A stretch of DNA of 64,000 nucleotides from Bdellovibrionales bacterium (GTDB lineage: Bacteria > Bdellovibrionota > UBA1018 > CAIMNF01), in the NCBI GenBank assembly GCA_947502835.1, contig CANNBJ010000001.1, positions 248,001-312,000 of the forward strand, given 5' to 3'. Position 1 is the stretch's first letter, and every line of letters starts with the position of its first letter. The translations under genes and the position numbers were made by a program. The notes below the pieces were generated by a model, which saw nothing but the letters and a program-made list of their open reading frames with translations, had not been told where the DNA came from and made no database searches. This document shows, piece after piece, positions 40,217 through 48,249 of the stretch.

Positions 40217-41319
40217 GGAGACTCAGGGTACTCGTCGTAGATGATTCGGTTATTTATCGAAGTCAGATTCGGAATGCCCTCGCTGACCTGCCATGGATTG
40301 AGATTACCGGTGTGGCCTCAAATGGCAGGTTGGCCTTGGAGCGGATTCAACTTGTGGATGTCGATTTGGTGATTCTTGACCTCGAGATGCCGGAAATGAA
40401 CGGCATGGAATTGCTCAGGGAAATGAAGTCGCGCAATCTGGTGATCCCGGTCCTTGTTTTCTCTTCCGCTTCAAAAAGGGGCGCCGAGACCACCCTGGAA
40501 GCGCTCGGGCTTGGGGCGATCGACTTCATCCCGAAACCCGGGACCGATGCCGCGGACGCGAGCGCCCTTCATGAATCCGATCCCGCAGGGAGGATCAAAG
40601 GTCTGCTATTGCCGAAAATCCTTGGTTTGTTTCCAGAGATGGAAAAAAACGGTTTGGCGACTGTTTCAAAGCCTTTTCCACGGAAGTATGAAAAAGTGGT
40701 GATTGACCGGTTCCAGCCAAAAGTGATCGTGATCGGATCTTCCACAGGGGGACCCACGGTTCTTGAATCCATCTTTTCGAGGATTTCGGCACCTCTTCGA
40801 TGTCCGATTCTGATCACCCAGCACATGCCCCCGATTTTCACGGCAACTCTTGCGGAAAGAATCCAAAGAATCAGCGGGATTCCAACCTTCGAGGCAAAAC
40901 ACAATCAAGTGATTGATCCAAGTTCCATCTACATCGCCCCCGGGAACTTTCATATGCGGATCAAAAATGAGAATGGGGTTTTGATCACAGCGCTGGATCA
41001 GGGTCCGCTTGAAAATTCTGTGAGGCCCGCAGTGGATCCCTTGTTTCAGAGTGCGGCAAGTCTTTACGGGAGCGGATGCCTCGGGATTGTTCTTACCGGG
41101 ATGGGCGCAGACGGGAGACTCGGCGCCGAACGGATCAAGGAAACAGGGGGGGCGGTATTGATTCAAAGTGAGGAATCTTGTGTGGTTTTCGGGATGCCAG
41201 GAGCAGTGATGTCGGTGGGGGCCTACGATCAGATTCTGAGTCCGGATCAAATCGTAGAGGTACTGCGGGAGAAGGCGGTTTCCGGAATCGGGATTAAATC
41301 AGGTCGGCTTTATGCGTGA
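40213..41319 (+). CDS. cheB: Chemotaxis protein-glutamate methylesterase CheB
   Basis: A 368-residue CheB. The N-terminal receiver has Asp10-Asp11 and phosphoacceptor Asp56; the C-terminal methylesterase has the triad Ser177 (GSSTGGP), His204 (TQHMPP) and Asp300 (GMGADG). It removes methyl groups from receptor glutamates when phosphorylated by CheA. The ATG overlaps the stop of the receptor gene (ATGA), and its stop lies just before the cheY start. All residues for catalysis are intact and length is normal. Confidence 0.96.
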   Translation: MRRLRVLVVDDSVIYRSQIRNALADLPWIEITGVASNGRLALERIQLVDVDLVILDLEMPEMNGMELLREMKSRNLVIPVLVFSSASKRGAETTLEALGLGAIDFIPKPGTDAADASALHESDPAGRIKGLLLPKILGLFPEMEKNGLATVSKPFPRKYEKVVIDRFQPKVIVIGSSTGGPTVLESIFSRISAPLRCPILITQHMPPIFTATLAERIQRISGIPTFEAKHNQVIDPSSIYIAPGNFHMRIKNENGVLITALDQGPLENSVRPAVDPLFQSAASLYGSGCLGIVLTGMGADGRLGAERIKETGGAVLIQSEESCVVFGMPGAVMSVGAYDQILSPDQIVEVLREKAVSGIGIKSGRLYA

Positions 41320-41329
41320 GGGTGAAACT

Positions 41330-41713
41330 ATGTTTCGAGTGTTGATTGTGGATGATACGAGGTCGGTGCATGCATTTGTGAAGAATCTTCTGTTGAAGTC
41401 ACCCGGGATTGAAGTGACCAGTGTGTATCATGGAGAAGAGGCCATTGAGGTTTTGAAACAGAAGGGGGATTTCGACCTCATCCTGTTGGATTGGGAAATG
41501 CCGGTGCTCAATGGGCCGGAGACCCTGCAAGCCATCAAGACAATGCAACTGAAAACACCTGTGATCATGATGACGACCAAAAATGACCCCGATGACATCC
41601 AAAGAATGTTTTCTTTGGGGATTCATGAGTATTTGATGAAGCCGTTCACCATAGACATTCTGTTTCAGAAAATCGAATGGGTGTCTGGAAGGACATTCTC
41701 GTATGCAGCATGA
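41330..41713 (+). CDS. cheY: CheY-type single-domain response regulator
   Basis: A 127-residue receiver with Asp8-Asp9, phosphoacceptor Asp54 (LLDWEMPVLNG), a Thr in MMTTKND and Lys in LMKPF. It has no output domain and should carry the CheA signal to the flagellar motor. The ATG at 41330 is preferred: GAGGGTG lies 6-12 nt upstream, while the ATG at 41312 would extend the protein by six residues and overlap cheB. It overlaps cheR by 11 nt, so the three terminal genes of the operon are coupled. Confidence 0.9.
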   Translation: MFRVLIVDDTRSVHAFVKNLLLKSPGIEVTSVYHGEEAIEVLKQKGDFDLILLDWEMPVLNGPETLQAIKTMQLKTPVIMMTTKNDPDDIQRMFSLGIHEYLMKPFTIDILFQKIEWVSGRTFSYAA

Positions 41714-42545
41714 GCGGATTTTGCCTTATTTTGCAAAGTACATAGAGTCTGAGCTCGGTATTGTTTACGCAGAGCACAACTATTTTCAGCTTCAAAACCG
41801 GCTCGAAGAAATTGCCAAGCTGCTTTCCGTGGAGTCACTTGAAAAGCTCTACAAACTTGCCGAAACCGGCATTACAGGACAGTTCAAACAGTTGTTGTTG
41901 GATCTGGCAACCAACAATGAGACTTCTTTTTTCCGGGACATGAAGGTTTTCAAAGCGATTGAAAATCTGGTTTTACCAGGCTTTCTTCAAAATGAACCAA
42001 GTGGAGCCGAGATGCGAATCTGGTCCGGAGCCAGCTCAACGGGCCAGGAAGCATTGTCGCTTTCGATCATGATCACGGAATGGAACTTGAGATCTCCGAA
42101 GCCCATTCGGTATTCCATCCTTGGAACAGATATCTCCGAGAGAATTCTGCTTCGGGCGAAAAAAGCCGAGTACAGTCAACTTGAGGTGCAGCGCGGTCTG
42201 CCGACTCCGTTTTTGCTGAAGTACTTTCAAAAAAATGAACAAGACCGGTGGACAGCGAGTCCGTCCATCACCAAAGCCTTGGAATTCAGAAAACAGAACC
42301 TTTTGGATCCGTTTGAGTTTGCCGGGAAGTTCCATCTGATTTTACTTCGAAATGTACTGATCTATCAGCCCCTTTCGAACAAGATTGAGATTTTAAAGAG
42401 GGTCACCGAAAAACTTGCGCCGGGTGGAGTGCTGATCCTTGGTTCAGGCGAGAGTCTTTTGGGGCTTTCCAGTGATTACTCTCAAACCGCTTATGAAGGT
42501 GCTGTGATTTACCTGAAAAAGGGGACTCAGCAGTCGGTTGCGTAG
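41703..42545 (+). CDS. cheR: Chemotaxis protein methyltransferase CheR
   Basis: A 280-residue S-adenosylmethionine-dependent methyltransferase. The N-terminal CheR helical domain includes NNETSFFRD near residue 78; the SAM-binding motif is WSGASSTGQEALSLS near 108-122; LLRNVLIY is the conserved strand near 217. It methylates receptor glutamates and opposes CheB. It overlaps cheY by 11 nt and ends the operon cheA-cheW-mcp-cheB-cheY-cheR. A hairpin with T-rich flanks downstream (42622-42646) could end transcription. Confidence 0.95.
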   Translation: MQHERILPYFAKYIESELGIVYAEHNYFQLQNRLEEIAKLLSVESLEKLYKLAETGITGQFKQLLLDLATNNETSFFRDMKVFKAIENLVLPGFLQNEPSGAEMRIWSGASSTGQEALSLSIMITEWNLRSPKPIRYSILGTDISERILLRAKKAEYSQLEVQRGLPTPFLLKYFQKNEQDRWTASPSITKALEFRKQNLLDPFEFAGKFHLILLRNVLIYQPLSNKIEILKRVTEKLAPGGVLILGSGESLLGLSSDYSQTAYEGAVIYLKKGTQQSVA

Positions 42546-42555
42546 AGAGGCACTT

Positions 42556-42572
42556 TTGCGGGGGCCAGATTT
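42556..42572 (-). repeat. 17-bp copy of the tRNA-fMet 3' end
   Basis: TTGCGGGGGCCAGATTT occurs here and, identically, at 42744-42760 inside the tRNA-fMet gene, both in the same orientation and 188 bp apart. It covers the 3' acceptor and part of the T arm. Duplication of a tRNA 3' end is what integration into a tRNA leaves behind, or it may be the end of a tRNA-derived repeat. Confidence 0.75.
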
Positions 42573-42603
42573 CACGACTCGCATCCTGCTCGTCGCTCTA
42601 CGG

Positions 42604-42671
42604 GCAAACCTGCGGTTTGTGCAAAAATGCCCTCCTGGCATTTTTGTGAACTTCCGACCTGCGGTCGTCGG
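42604..42671. repeat. Cluster of three short hairpins
   Basis: Three adjacent palindromes: GCAAACC-TGC-GGTTTG (42604-42619), CAAAAATGCC-CTCCT-GGCATTTTTG (42622-42646) and CGACC-TGC-GGTCG (42655-42667). The first and third share the ACCTGCGGT core. The middle one has A and T flanks and could terminate transcripts from either side. A T-arm-like sequence (GGTCGTCGGTACAATCAGGCC, plus strand) begins at 42663 and makes the block resemble a tRNA-derived repeat. Confidence 0.7.
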
Positions 42672-42698
42672 TACAATCAGGCCTGGAACGGTTTAAAC

Positions 42699-42732
42699 AA
42701 AAAAGCCCCAGTCTTGCGACTGAGGCTTTTTT
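42699..42732 (-). terminator. Terminator of tRNA-fMet
   Basis: An A6/T6 flanked stem (GCC-C-CAGTC / GACTG-A-GGC) with a TTGC loop lies 8 nt after the tRNA 3' end. It is symmetrical, so it can act in both directions. Confidence 0.88.
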
Positions 42733-42740
42733 ATTTGAAT

Positions 42741-42817
<77 letters not shown>

Positions 42818-43135
42818 ATAGAACTTTTGGTTTCAAACCGAACCCCGAGGCTAGACGGGGAGGTGGGCAAAGTCAATGAAATCCTCCTCTTGCTTGATGA
42901 ATTGGCCTTCAAATCAATGAAAATAAATCAGTGTATATCCGACCAAAACCCCTTGCTATGGTGCATTTTGTATGTAAGTATTGTGGAAGATTACAGTATT
43001 CAGTTCACGTCCGGGTTCGCGTCACGCTATCTCCGATACAAGATTGAGTCCTGGTTCGAGAGTGCCTGAAGGCTGCATTTGCAAAGGGCGAATGTGGCAG
43101 ATAGAGGGCCAATTTTACATAGGAGTAGCCCAAAC
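42818..43135. other. Intergenic region between tRNA-fMet and the RRM gene
   Basis: 318 nt. It holds the leftward tRNA promoter and, at its right end, the ribosome site of the RRM gene (AGGAG at 43121-43125). An 80-codon frame here (42827-43069) overlaps the tRNA promoter, lacks a ribosome site and shows no family features, so it is not called. The rest is AT-rich. A long leader for the RRM gene is possible. Confidence 0.5.
42848..42876 (-). promoter_or_regulatory. Promoter of tRNA-fMet
   Basis: On the minus strand, TTGACT (42876-42871) and TAGCCT (42853-42848) are 17 nt apart, placing the start site about 25 nt upstream of the tRNA. Confidence 0.7.
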
Positions 43136-43528
43136 ATGGGAAAACGTATTTTCGTAGGGAATCTTCCCTTTTCTGCAACCGATCAAGTTCTTTTGGACAC
43201 TTTTGCCCAATATGGAAACGTTGAGTCTGCAAAAGTAATCACTGACCGCGCAACCGGTCGTTCCAAAGGTTTCGGATTCGTGGAAATGGCGACCGATGCG
43301 GAAGCCGTTGCTGCGATCGAAAAATTGAACGGTGCAGAGTACGAAGGTCGTACCATCACTGTGAACGAAGCTCGCGAAATGCAGCCTCGTGAAGGCGGCG
43401 GTGGCGGCGGACGTGGTCGTCCGGGCGGCGGCGGCGGCGGTGGATATCGCGGCGGCGGAGGCGGCGGCGGTGGATACCGTGGTGGCGATCGCGGCGGACG
43501 CAGCGGTGGCGGCGGATATCGCGACTAA
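43136..43528 (+). CDS. RRM-type glycine-rich RNA-binding protein
   Basis: A 130-residue protein. One RNA-recognition motif covers residues 3-80, with RNP2 IFVGNL (5-10) and RNP1 KGFGFVEM (44-51), which hold the RNA-stacking aromatics. The C-terminal 45 residues are an RGG/glycine-rich tail (PGGGGGGGYRGG...), a disordered RNA-contacting region. Such proteins in cyanobacteria and delta-type proteobacteria are often cold- or stress-regulated RNA chaperones. AGGAG at 43121-43125 supports the ATG at 43136, 19 codons into the open frame. A strong terminator follows, so it is monocistronic. Confidence 0.92.
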   Translation: MGKRIFVGNLPFSATDQVLLDTFAQYGNVESAKVITDRATGRSKGFGFVEMATDAEAVAAIEKLNGAEYEGRTITVNEAREMQPREGGGGGGRGRPGGGGGGGYRGGGGGGGGYRGGDRGGRSGGGGYRD

Positions 43529-43553
43529 GCCCTCGTTTGAAAGGTTTTAAAAT

Positions 43554-43587
43554 GGGCTCCATCGGTTCTTCCGGTGGGGCCCTTTTT
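43554..43587 (+). terminator. Rho-independent terminator of the RRM gene
   Basis: GGGCTCCATCGG (43554-43565) pairs with CCGGTGGGGCCC (43571-43582), two G-T pairs, loop TTCTT, followed by TTTTT. It lies just before the end of the convergent rluB gene. Confidence 0.92.
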
Positions 43588-43589
43588 GT

Positions 43590-44504
43590 TTATCCTCGCT
43601 TGAAGCGGACAGCTGCTTTCGGACGTTCCTGCTTTGTTTTCGATGGGTCGAGAAAAATACCGGTTTTTCCGCGTCTTTTTCTCTCGGCATCGCGCTCCAG
43701 TTGGTCCTCGCTGATCACTTTTGCCTTGCTACCCTTGGATGCTGTGAGGTTCTCGATTTTCTTTTTTGCAAGTTCCGGCTGGGTGAGGAGTGCCTCGACA
43801 GAGGAGGCTTCGAGCTTTTTGATGGTTCCCGGAGGGAGTTTCTCGGCTGAAATATGACCGATTGCAACGCGAGCCACCTTCTCGGGAATGAATCCCTTGT
43901 TCTCAAAATACTTCTTCACGTCAATCGCGCCCATCCCCTGAAACGAGATTTCAATCAGGGCGTTCTTCGCGTAGGTGTCCACGATTCGGACATGATAGGG
44001 CACCATGGAGCGCTTTTCCATGCGACCTCCCCGGACCAGTCGCACCATTTCGTCAGGAGTGGGAACCCGATGCAGTTTCACATGATACCGGCGGATGATC
44101 TCGGTCGATTTCAGGATTTTTTGGGTAATCTCTCCGTCGTTTGTCAGGAGAATTGCGCCTTCCCCGTTGAAATCCATTCTCCCCACGGGGAACACCCGTT
44201 CCTTGATCCGGCCCATGAAGTCCTTCAGGGTGGGGCGACCCTCTTCGTCTTCATTTGCCATGGCAATGACATGCTTGGGTTTATAAATCAGATAGTAGAC
44301 TTTTGACGCCGGCGTGTGAATCAGTTTCCCGTTCACCTTGATGGCATCCTTGCCGAAAACCGCTTTGTCTCCGAGGGCGGCAACCTTTCCGTTCACGGTG
44401 ACTGAGCCTTCGCGGATCAGGTCTTCTGCGTCCCTTCGGGAGGCGATTCCGGCTTGTGCAATGATTTTCTGGAGGCGTTCTGCGCCTTTTTCAACGGGTG
44501 ACAT
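43590..44504 (-). CDS. rluB: RluB-type 23S rRNA pseudouridine synthase
   Basis: A 304-residue protein with an S4 RNA-binding domain (about residues 9-68, ERLQKIIAQAGIASRRDAEDLI...) and a pseudouridine synthase domain with the catalytic aspartate in GRMDFNGEGAILLTNDG (about 122-138). This motif, GR(L/M)D-N-EG, groups it with RluB/RsuA, which modify rRNA. The exact target is inferred. A lysine-rich C-terminal tail follows from about residue 240. The ATG at 44504 has AAAGGAA upstream; the frame extends 99 codons further without family similarity. Divergent from the HD-GYP gene. Confidence 0.88.
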   Translation of the reverse strand: MSPVEKGAERLQKIIAQAGIASRRDAEDLIREGSVTVNGKVAALGDKAVFGKDAIKVNGKLIHTPASKVYYLIYKPKHVIAMANEDEEGRPTLKDFMGRIKERVFPVGRMDFNGEGAILLTNDGEITQKILKSTEIIRRYHVKLHRVPTPDEMVRLVRGGRMEKRSMVPYHVRIVDTYAKNALIEISFQGMGAIDVKKYFENKGFIPEKVARVAIGHISAEKLPPGTIKKLEASSVEALLTQPELAKKKIENLTASKGSKAKVISEDQLERDAERKRRGKTGIFLDPSKTKQERPKAAVRFKRG

Positions 44505-44660
44505 GGATTCCTTTCGCCCTGCCGTCCCGGCAGTGCAGTGTGAGTTTGCGGCAAGGTAGCGCAAAAGCAGGCATTTTTCAATATTTTTTGAAAAACAAAG
44601 GTGCGCCCCCTTTACAGTGACGTGGAACGGGAGGAAAATTAACGGCGGGGGGCCTCTCGG

Positions 44661-46019
44661 TTGACAGCTCGAAACATCAAAATCCTGGTCGCATTCAGGG
44701 ATGATCCGGTACGGAATCTCGTGGTTCAGAACCTCAGATTCCGCATCAAGGATGCAAAAGACATTCATGAAATGAGGAGCATGGAAGAGGCGATCGAGCA
44801 CTTGGAAACCGGAAGGGAGGATTACGGATTGATCGTATTCGAATCCCGCGGATCCTCGAAAACCCTGGTCCGTGCCGTGATTGAGCTTTCCAAAAGAGCC
44901 GCAGTCATCGTGTGCGGGACCGATGAGCGAGTGGTCTCTGATTTCAATGGTTCGGAAATGCCGGTGGTCTTTCTTCCTTTGGATTCGGTTCAGGATGATC
45001 TCTCGAAAACCGTGAAGTCGCTCGAGCTTTCAGGAAAAATCCCCCTCTTTCAGGAAAGTGAAAGCGAGTATCTCGGAATTCGCGCGGATCTTCTTCCGAC
45101 TCTTGGCGTTCTTCAAGCCGATGTCTTCATGCTGATTCTGGACGGAAGGTATGTGCCGATTTTCAAGAAAGGGGATCGGATCACCGAGGCCGATGTACGG
45201 CATTTTCTCGAAAAGGTGCCCGGTCAGACGTTCTATTTCAGAAAAAGCGAGTGTGGCGAGGTTCTTCAATCGAGAATTCAGAGACTGGAGAGCGCTCTTC
45301 AGGAAATTCCGATCAATACGGCTAAGGTTGAGCAAGTCATCACCGAAAATTTCGGCATTGTCCGTGATGTGGTAAGCCAGATCGGCTTTACGCCGGAGGC
45401 ACAGAGGGTGGCGGTGAACAGTGTGCTCCTTACGATCAAAATGCTCGGGGCGAGTCCGAAACTGAAATCAATACTCTCCGATTTGAAAGAATCGGGTGGA
45501 GGATACATCCCGTCTCACAGCATCTATCTCGGGAAGGTCGCCTGCGCTCTGGCTCACAAGGTCGGTTGGCGCTCCCAATCGACCTACTTCAAGCTGAGTT
45601 TGGCCGCGTTTCTTCATGACATCTCGCTCAAGGAGGATCGCCTTGCGGAGGTCTCGAACCTCGAGCAGTTCGAGAAATCGGGAAGTGGGTTGCCCGAGGA
45701 GATCCGGGAGATTCGCGTTCATCCGGCTCGATCCGCCGAGTACGCCCGGCAGTTCCAGGAAATTCCCTCCGAAGTGGAACAGATTGTGGCACAGCACCAT
45801 GAGCGCCCGGATGGCTCAGGCTTTCCTCGCGGACTCGTGGTTCGGTACTTTACTCCGCTCAGTGCGCTCTTTGTGATTGCCCAGGATTTGATCGAGTACG
45901 GGAATACGGCAAACGAGCTCACTTTTGAACATTTTTTCGAGGAAAAAGGACTTGAATACAATGTCGGGATCTTTCGAAAGCTCGCGAGGGCGATTCAAAC
46001 CGACACTACTCTGATTTGA
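44661..46019 (+). CDS. HD-GYP-like domain protein with an N-terminal pseudo-receiver region
   Basis: A 452-residue protein. Residues 1 to about 120 resemble a receiver fold (IKILVAFRDDPV ... DYGLIVFESRG), but the phosphoacceptor Asp is Glu and other key residues are missing. The C-terminal half has an HD-type domain: AAFLHDISLKED, with HDIS where HDIGK is expected, and AQHHERPDGSGFPRGL, close to HHExxDGxGYP but with Phe for Tyr. The family hydrolyses c-di-GMP, and Bdellovibrio has a described unconventional HD-GYP (Bd1817) lacking the Tyr. Activity here is uncertain. The apparent start is TTG at 44661 with GGGGGG about 8 nt upstream. Ends overlap scpB by 14 nt. Confidence 0.78.
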   Translation: MTARNIKILVAFRDDPVRNLVVQNLRFRIKDAKDIHEMRSMEEAIEHLETGREDYGLIVFESRGSSKTLVRAVIELSKRAAVIVCGTDERVVSDFNGSEMPVVFLPLDSVQDDLSKTVKSLELSGKIPLFQESESEYLGIRADLLPTLGVLQADVFMLILDGRYVPIFKKGDRITEADVRHFLEKVPGQTFYFRKSECGEVLQSRIQRLESALQEIPINTAKVEQVITENFGIVRDVVSQIGFTPEAQRVAVNSVLLTIKMLGASPKLKSILSDLKESGGGYIPSHSIYLGKVACALAHKVGWRSQSTYFKLSLAAFLHDISLKEDRLAEVSNLEQFEKSGSGLPEEIREIRVHPARSAEYARQFQEIPSEVEQIVAQHHERPDGSGFPRGLVVRYFTPLSALFVIAQDLIEYGNTANELTFEHFFEEKGLEYNVGIFRKLARAIQTDTTLI

Positions 46020-47439
46020 TCTCGGAGTCCAAGGAGCGCCCAGCGTTCAATTTTGCAATCTGCTCAAGCTCCTCTGGGCTCAACGGTTCGTCGAGTGTCG
46101 CCTCAAGTGGAGCTTCTGCCGGTTCAGCGCTCGCGATCGGCTCTCCGCCACTCATCGCAGCATCAAACCCGAATTCCCGCGAAAGGATGATTTCGGCATC
46201 TTCACCGGTGATTCCCTCTGCGGCCAGTTGCTTTTGCCGCTCAAGGTACGGAGTGGAAATGTCGATTGACTTCACCCGGTCACGGATGTCCTGCAGAATC
46301 CTCTCGTCTTCCTTGGAGTCATAATCAAGGTGATTCGCCTCGGTCTTCATCTGGCTCACCATTTTGCGCATTTGGAGAACGCGCGGGTCTTCAGCGCCCT
46401 CTTCGCTTGCTGCCATCTGCGGGACCATGGCTTCAATTTCACGAAGGGGAGGGAGTCCGCCCAGATCCATCAGGCCGAAGACCTCAAGAAAGGTATCGGT
46501 GGTGGAATAAATCATGGGCCTGCCCGGTGCTTCGGATCGGCCGGAAACTTCGATGAGCTTGCGATCAAGCAAAGTGCGGATGAAGTGCGAGCTGTCCACG
46601 CCGCGGACCGAATCGATGTCGTCCTTGGTGCAGGGTTGCTTGTAGGCGCAAATGGTAAGCGTCTCCATGGCCCCGCGGGAGAGGCGCTGGATTTGGACTT
46701 TTGCAAGTTTTCGCAAAAGCGGTGCTTTTGAGGGTTTTGTCCTGAACTGGTAGCCGCCTGCAATCTCAGCGATCTCAAAACCCCGACCGGACGTTTGGTA
46801 GGAAAGCTTGAGATTTTCAATTGCAAGAAGGATGGGCTCGTTCGGCGCATCCGTCATTTCGAGCATGTCTTTGATTTTTTTCAGCGAAATGGGCTTGTCC
46901 GAATAAAACAGGAGGGTGTCGATGCAGCTTTGAAGATCCTCAAGATCATATTCGCCGTTTTGATCGACTTTTGGCAAAGCGGCCCGAAGGGCTGCGTCCT
47001 CTTCACTCATGTCTTCGGAAAGAACGTCTTCCTCGGAATCGTCGCCCAGGAGTTCTTTGCGCAGGCTCTCGTTTTCGAGGATTCTGTCTTCGGCAATGAA
47101 AACATCGTTCATGGCTTTCAGTTCATCGGAGACCTCAAGGGAGAGTGCCTCCATTTGCGCAATGTCCGACTGTTCCTGGAGATGGACTGCATCGGCAATC
47201 CGTTCAAGATTCTGATCGGATTCATCGGCATTGAAAGACTGAAGGACATCTTCCTTCATTTCCGGATCGCTCTCGAACTCCTCGAGCATGAGGCGGGCCT
47301 CTTGATCAAGGTCGGCATCTGCTGCATGTTCGCGGTTCTGGGCCCTGCGGAGTTCCCCGATGTCAATGACGCTTGAGCCGGGGATCAGGGTCACGAGTTC
47401 TTCCGAGTCGTTCTTGTCGTGCGGTTGGTCGTTGCTCAT
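46006..47439 (-). CDS. scpB: Segregation and condensation protein ScpB with a long acidic N-terminal extension
   Basis: A 477-residue protein. The ScpB core is at about 165-345: EYDLEDLQSCIDTLLFYSDKPISLKKI begins the first winged helix, and the second contains LSRGAMETLTICAYKQPCTKDDIDSVRG, the family signature. The first 160 residues are acidic (ELLGDDSEEDVLSEDMSEEDAALR) and unlike usual ScpB (about 200 residues total); a charged C-terminal region of about 130 residues is also extra. ScpB joins ScpA and SMC in the condensin complex. The ATG overlaps the scpA stop (ATGA at 47439-47436). Confidence 0.92.
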   Translation of the reverse strand: MSNDQPHDKNDSEELVTLIPGSSVIDIGELRRAQNREHAADADLDQEARLMLEEFESDPEMKEDVLQSFNADESDQNLERIADAVHLQEQSDIAQMEALSLEVSDELKAMNDVFIAEDRILENESLRKELLGDDSEEDVLSEDMSEEDAALRAALPKVDQNGEYDLEDLQSCIDTLLFYSDKPISLKKIKDMLEMTDAPNEPILLAIENLKLSYQTSGRGFEIAEIAGGYQFRTKPSKAPLLRKLAKVQIQRLSRGAMETLTICAYKQPCTKDDIDSVRGVDSSHFIRTLLDRKLIEVSGRSEAPGRPMIYSTTDTFLEVFGLMDLGGLPPLREIEAMVPQMAASEEGAEDPRVLQMRKMVSQMKTEANHLDYDSKEDERILQDIRDRVKSIDISTPYLERQKQLAAEGITGEDAEIILSREFGFDAAMSGGEPIASAEPAEAPLEATLDEPLSPEELEQIAKLNAGRSLDSEIKSE

Positions 47440-48245
47440 TTCGGTGCTTCTCCTGTTCGAACGTAGTCAAATCCCGAGGCCTGTCTCACATCAAATCCTG
47501 CGAGTTCTTCCAGGAGCTCGACATAGATCGGGTCAAACGCCTGTTCTTGGTAAATTTTAAGTTTCTTCAGGCGCGAAAGTTCAAGGGAGGCGAGAAATCC
47601 CACGACCCATTCCCCCCGGATTTTTTTATCGGTGATCAGGGTATCAAGCGCCGTCACCTGTTTTGGAGTGAGCCGTCTTCCGAATTCTTCGAGTTTTTCC
47701 GCAAGAGAGACGGTCTCTTTTTTCATCACTACGCGCTTGCGTCGTTGTTCGCGAATCAGGAGGTCCTGGAAAGTGGTCGCGATGCTGCTGACATTCATTT
47801 CCTTCCAGATTTTCTCGATCGGAGGCCTGCGGTTGGGGCGGGTGAAGACGTCATCGCCGAGAAGGGGGAGTGTTGCGATCCTTCCTGCGGATTCAAGATA
47901 CGCCTGTCTCAACATGAGTTGGCGTACAAGTTCTTCCTGAGTCAGAGGGAGTTCACTCTCTTCGTCGCTCGTCTGTGCCTCTTCCTCTTTTGGCATGAGC
48001 GCACGGCTCTTCCAGAGAATCAGTGTTGCGGCCATCACCAGGAATTCGGAGGCGATGTCGAAATCCATTTCCTGCATCAGTTTCAGGGTATGGAGGTACT
48101 GGTCCGTGATCTTTGAAATGGATACGGTTGAAATGTCGAGTTCCTGGCTCTGAATCAGGTACAGCATGAGGTCAAGAGGACCCTCGAACTGCTCAAGACG
48201 GATCAGGAAAGGTCGCGCTGCGTTCACTCCGGTCGTCAGACTCAT
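47436..48245 (-). CDS. scpA: Segregation and condensation protein ScpA (kleisin)
   Basis: A 269-residue kleisin. The N-terminal SMC-neck segment FLIRLEQFEGPLDLMLYLIQSQELDI and the following helices (DQYLHTLKLMQEMDFDIASEFLVMAATLILWKSRALMP) are the family signature, and the C-terminal winged helix (VVGFLASLELSRLKKLKIYQEQAFDPIYVEL) binds the SMC head. The ATG at 48245 lies 4 nt after the trpS stop; a longer frame starting 29 codons upstream would overlap trpS. It overlaps scpB, so the two condensin subunits are made in proportion. Confidence 0.94.
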   Translation of the reverse strand: MSLTTGVNAARPFLIRLEQFEGPLDLMLYLIQSQELDISTVSISKITDQYLHTLKLMQEMDFDIASEFLVMAATLILWKSRALMPKEEEAQTSDEESELPLTQEELVRQLMLRQAYLESAGRIATLPLLGDDVFTRPNRRPPIEKIWKEMNVSSIATTFQDLLIREQRRKRVVMKKETVSLAEKLEEFGRRLTPKQVTALDTLITDKKIRGEWVVGFLASLELSRLKKLKIYQEQAFDPIYVELLEELAGFDVRQASGFDYVRTGEAPK

Positions 48246-48249
48246 GGCG

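Noticed and set aside
42827-43069. 80-codon frame next to the tRNA-fMet gene
   Set aside because: It overlaps the tRNA promoter, lacks a ribosome site and has no recognisable features.
43380-43525. Glycine-codon repeat (GGCGGC...) as a tandem-repeat locus
   Set aside because: It is the coding sequence of the RGG tail of the RRM protein, a normal low-complexity protein region.
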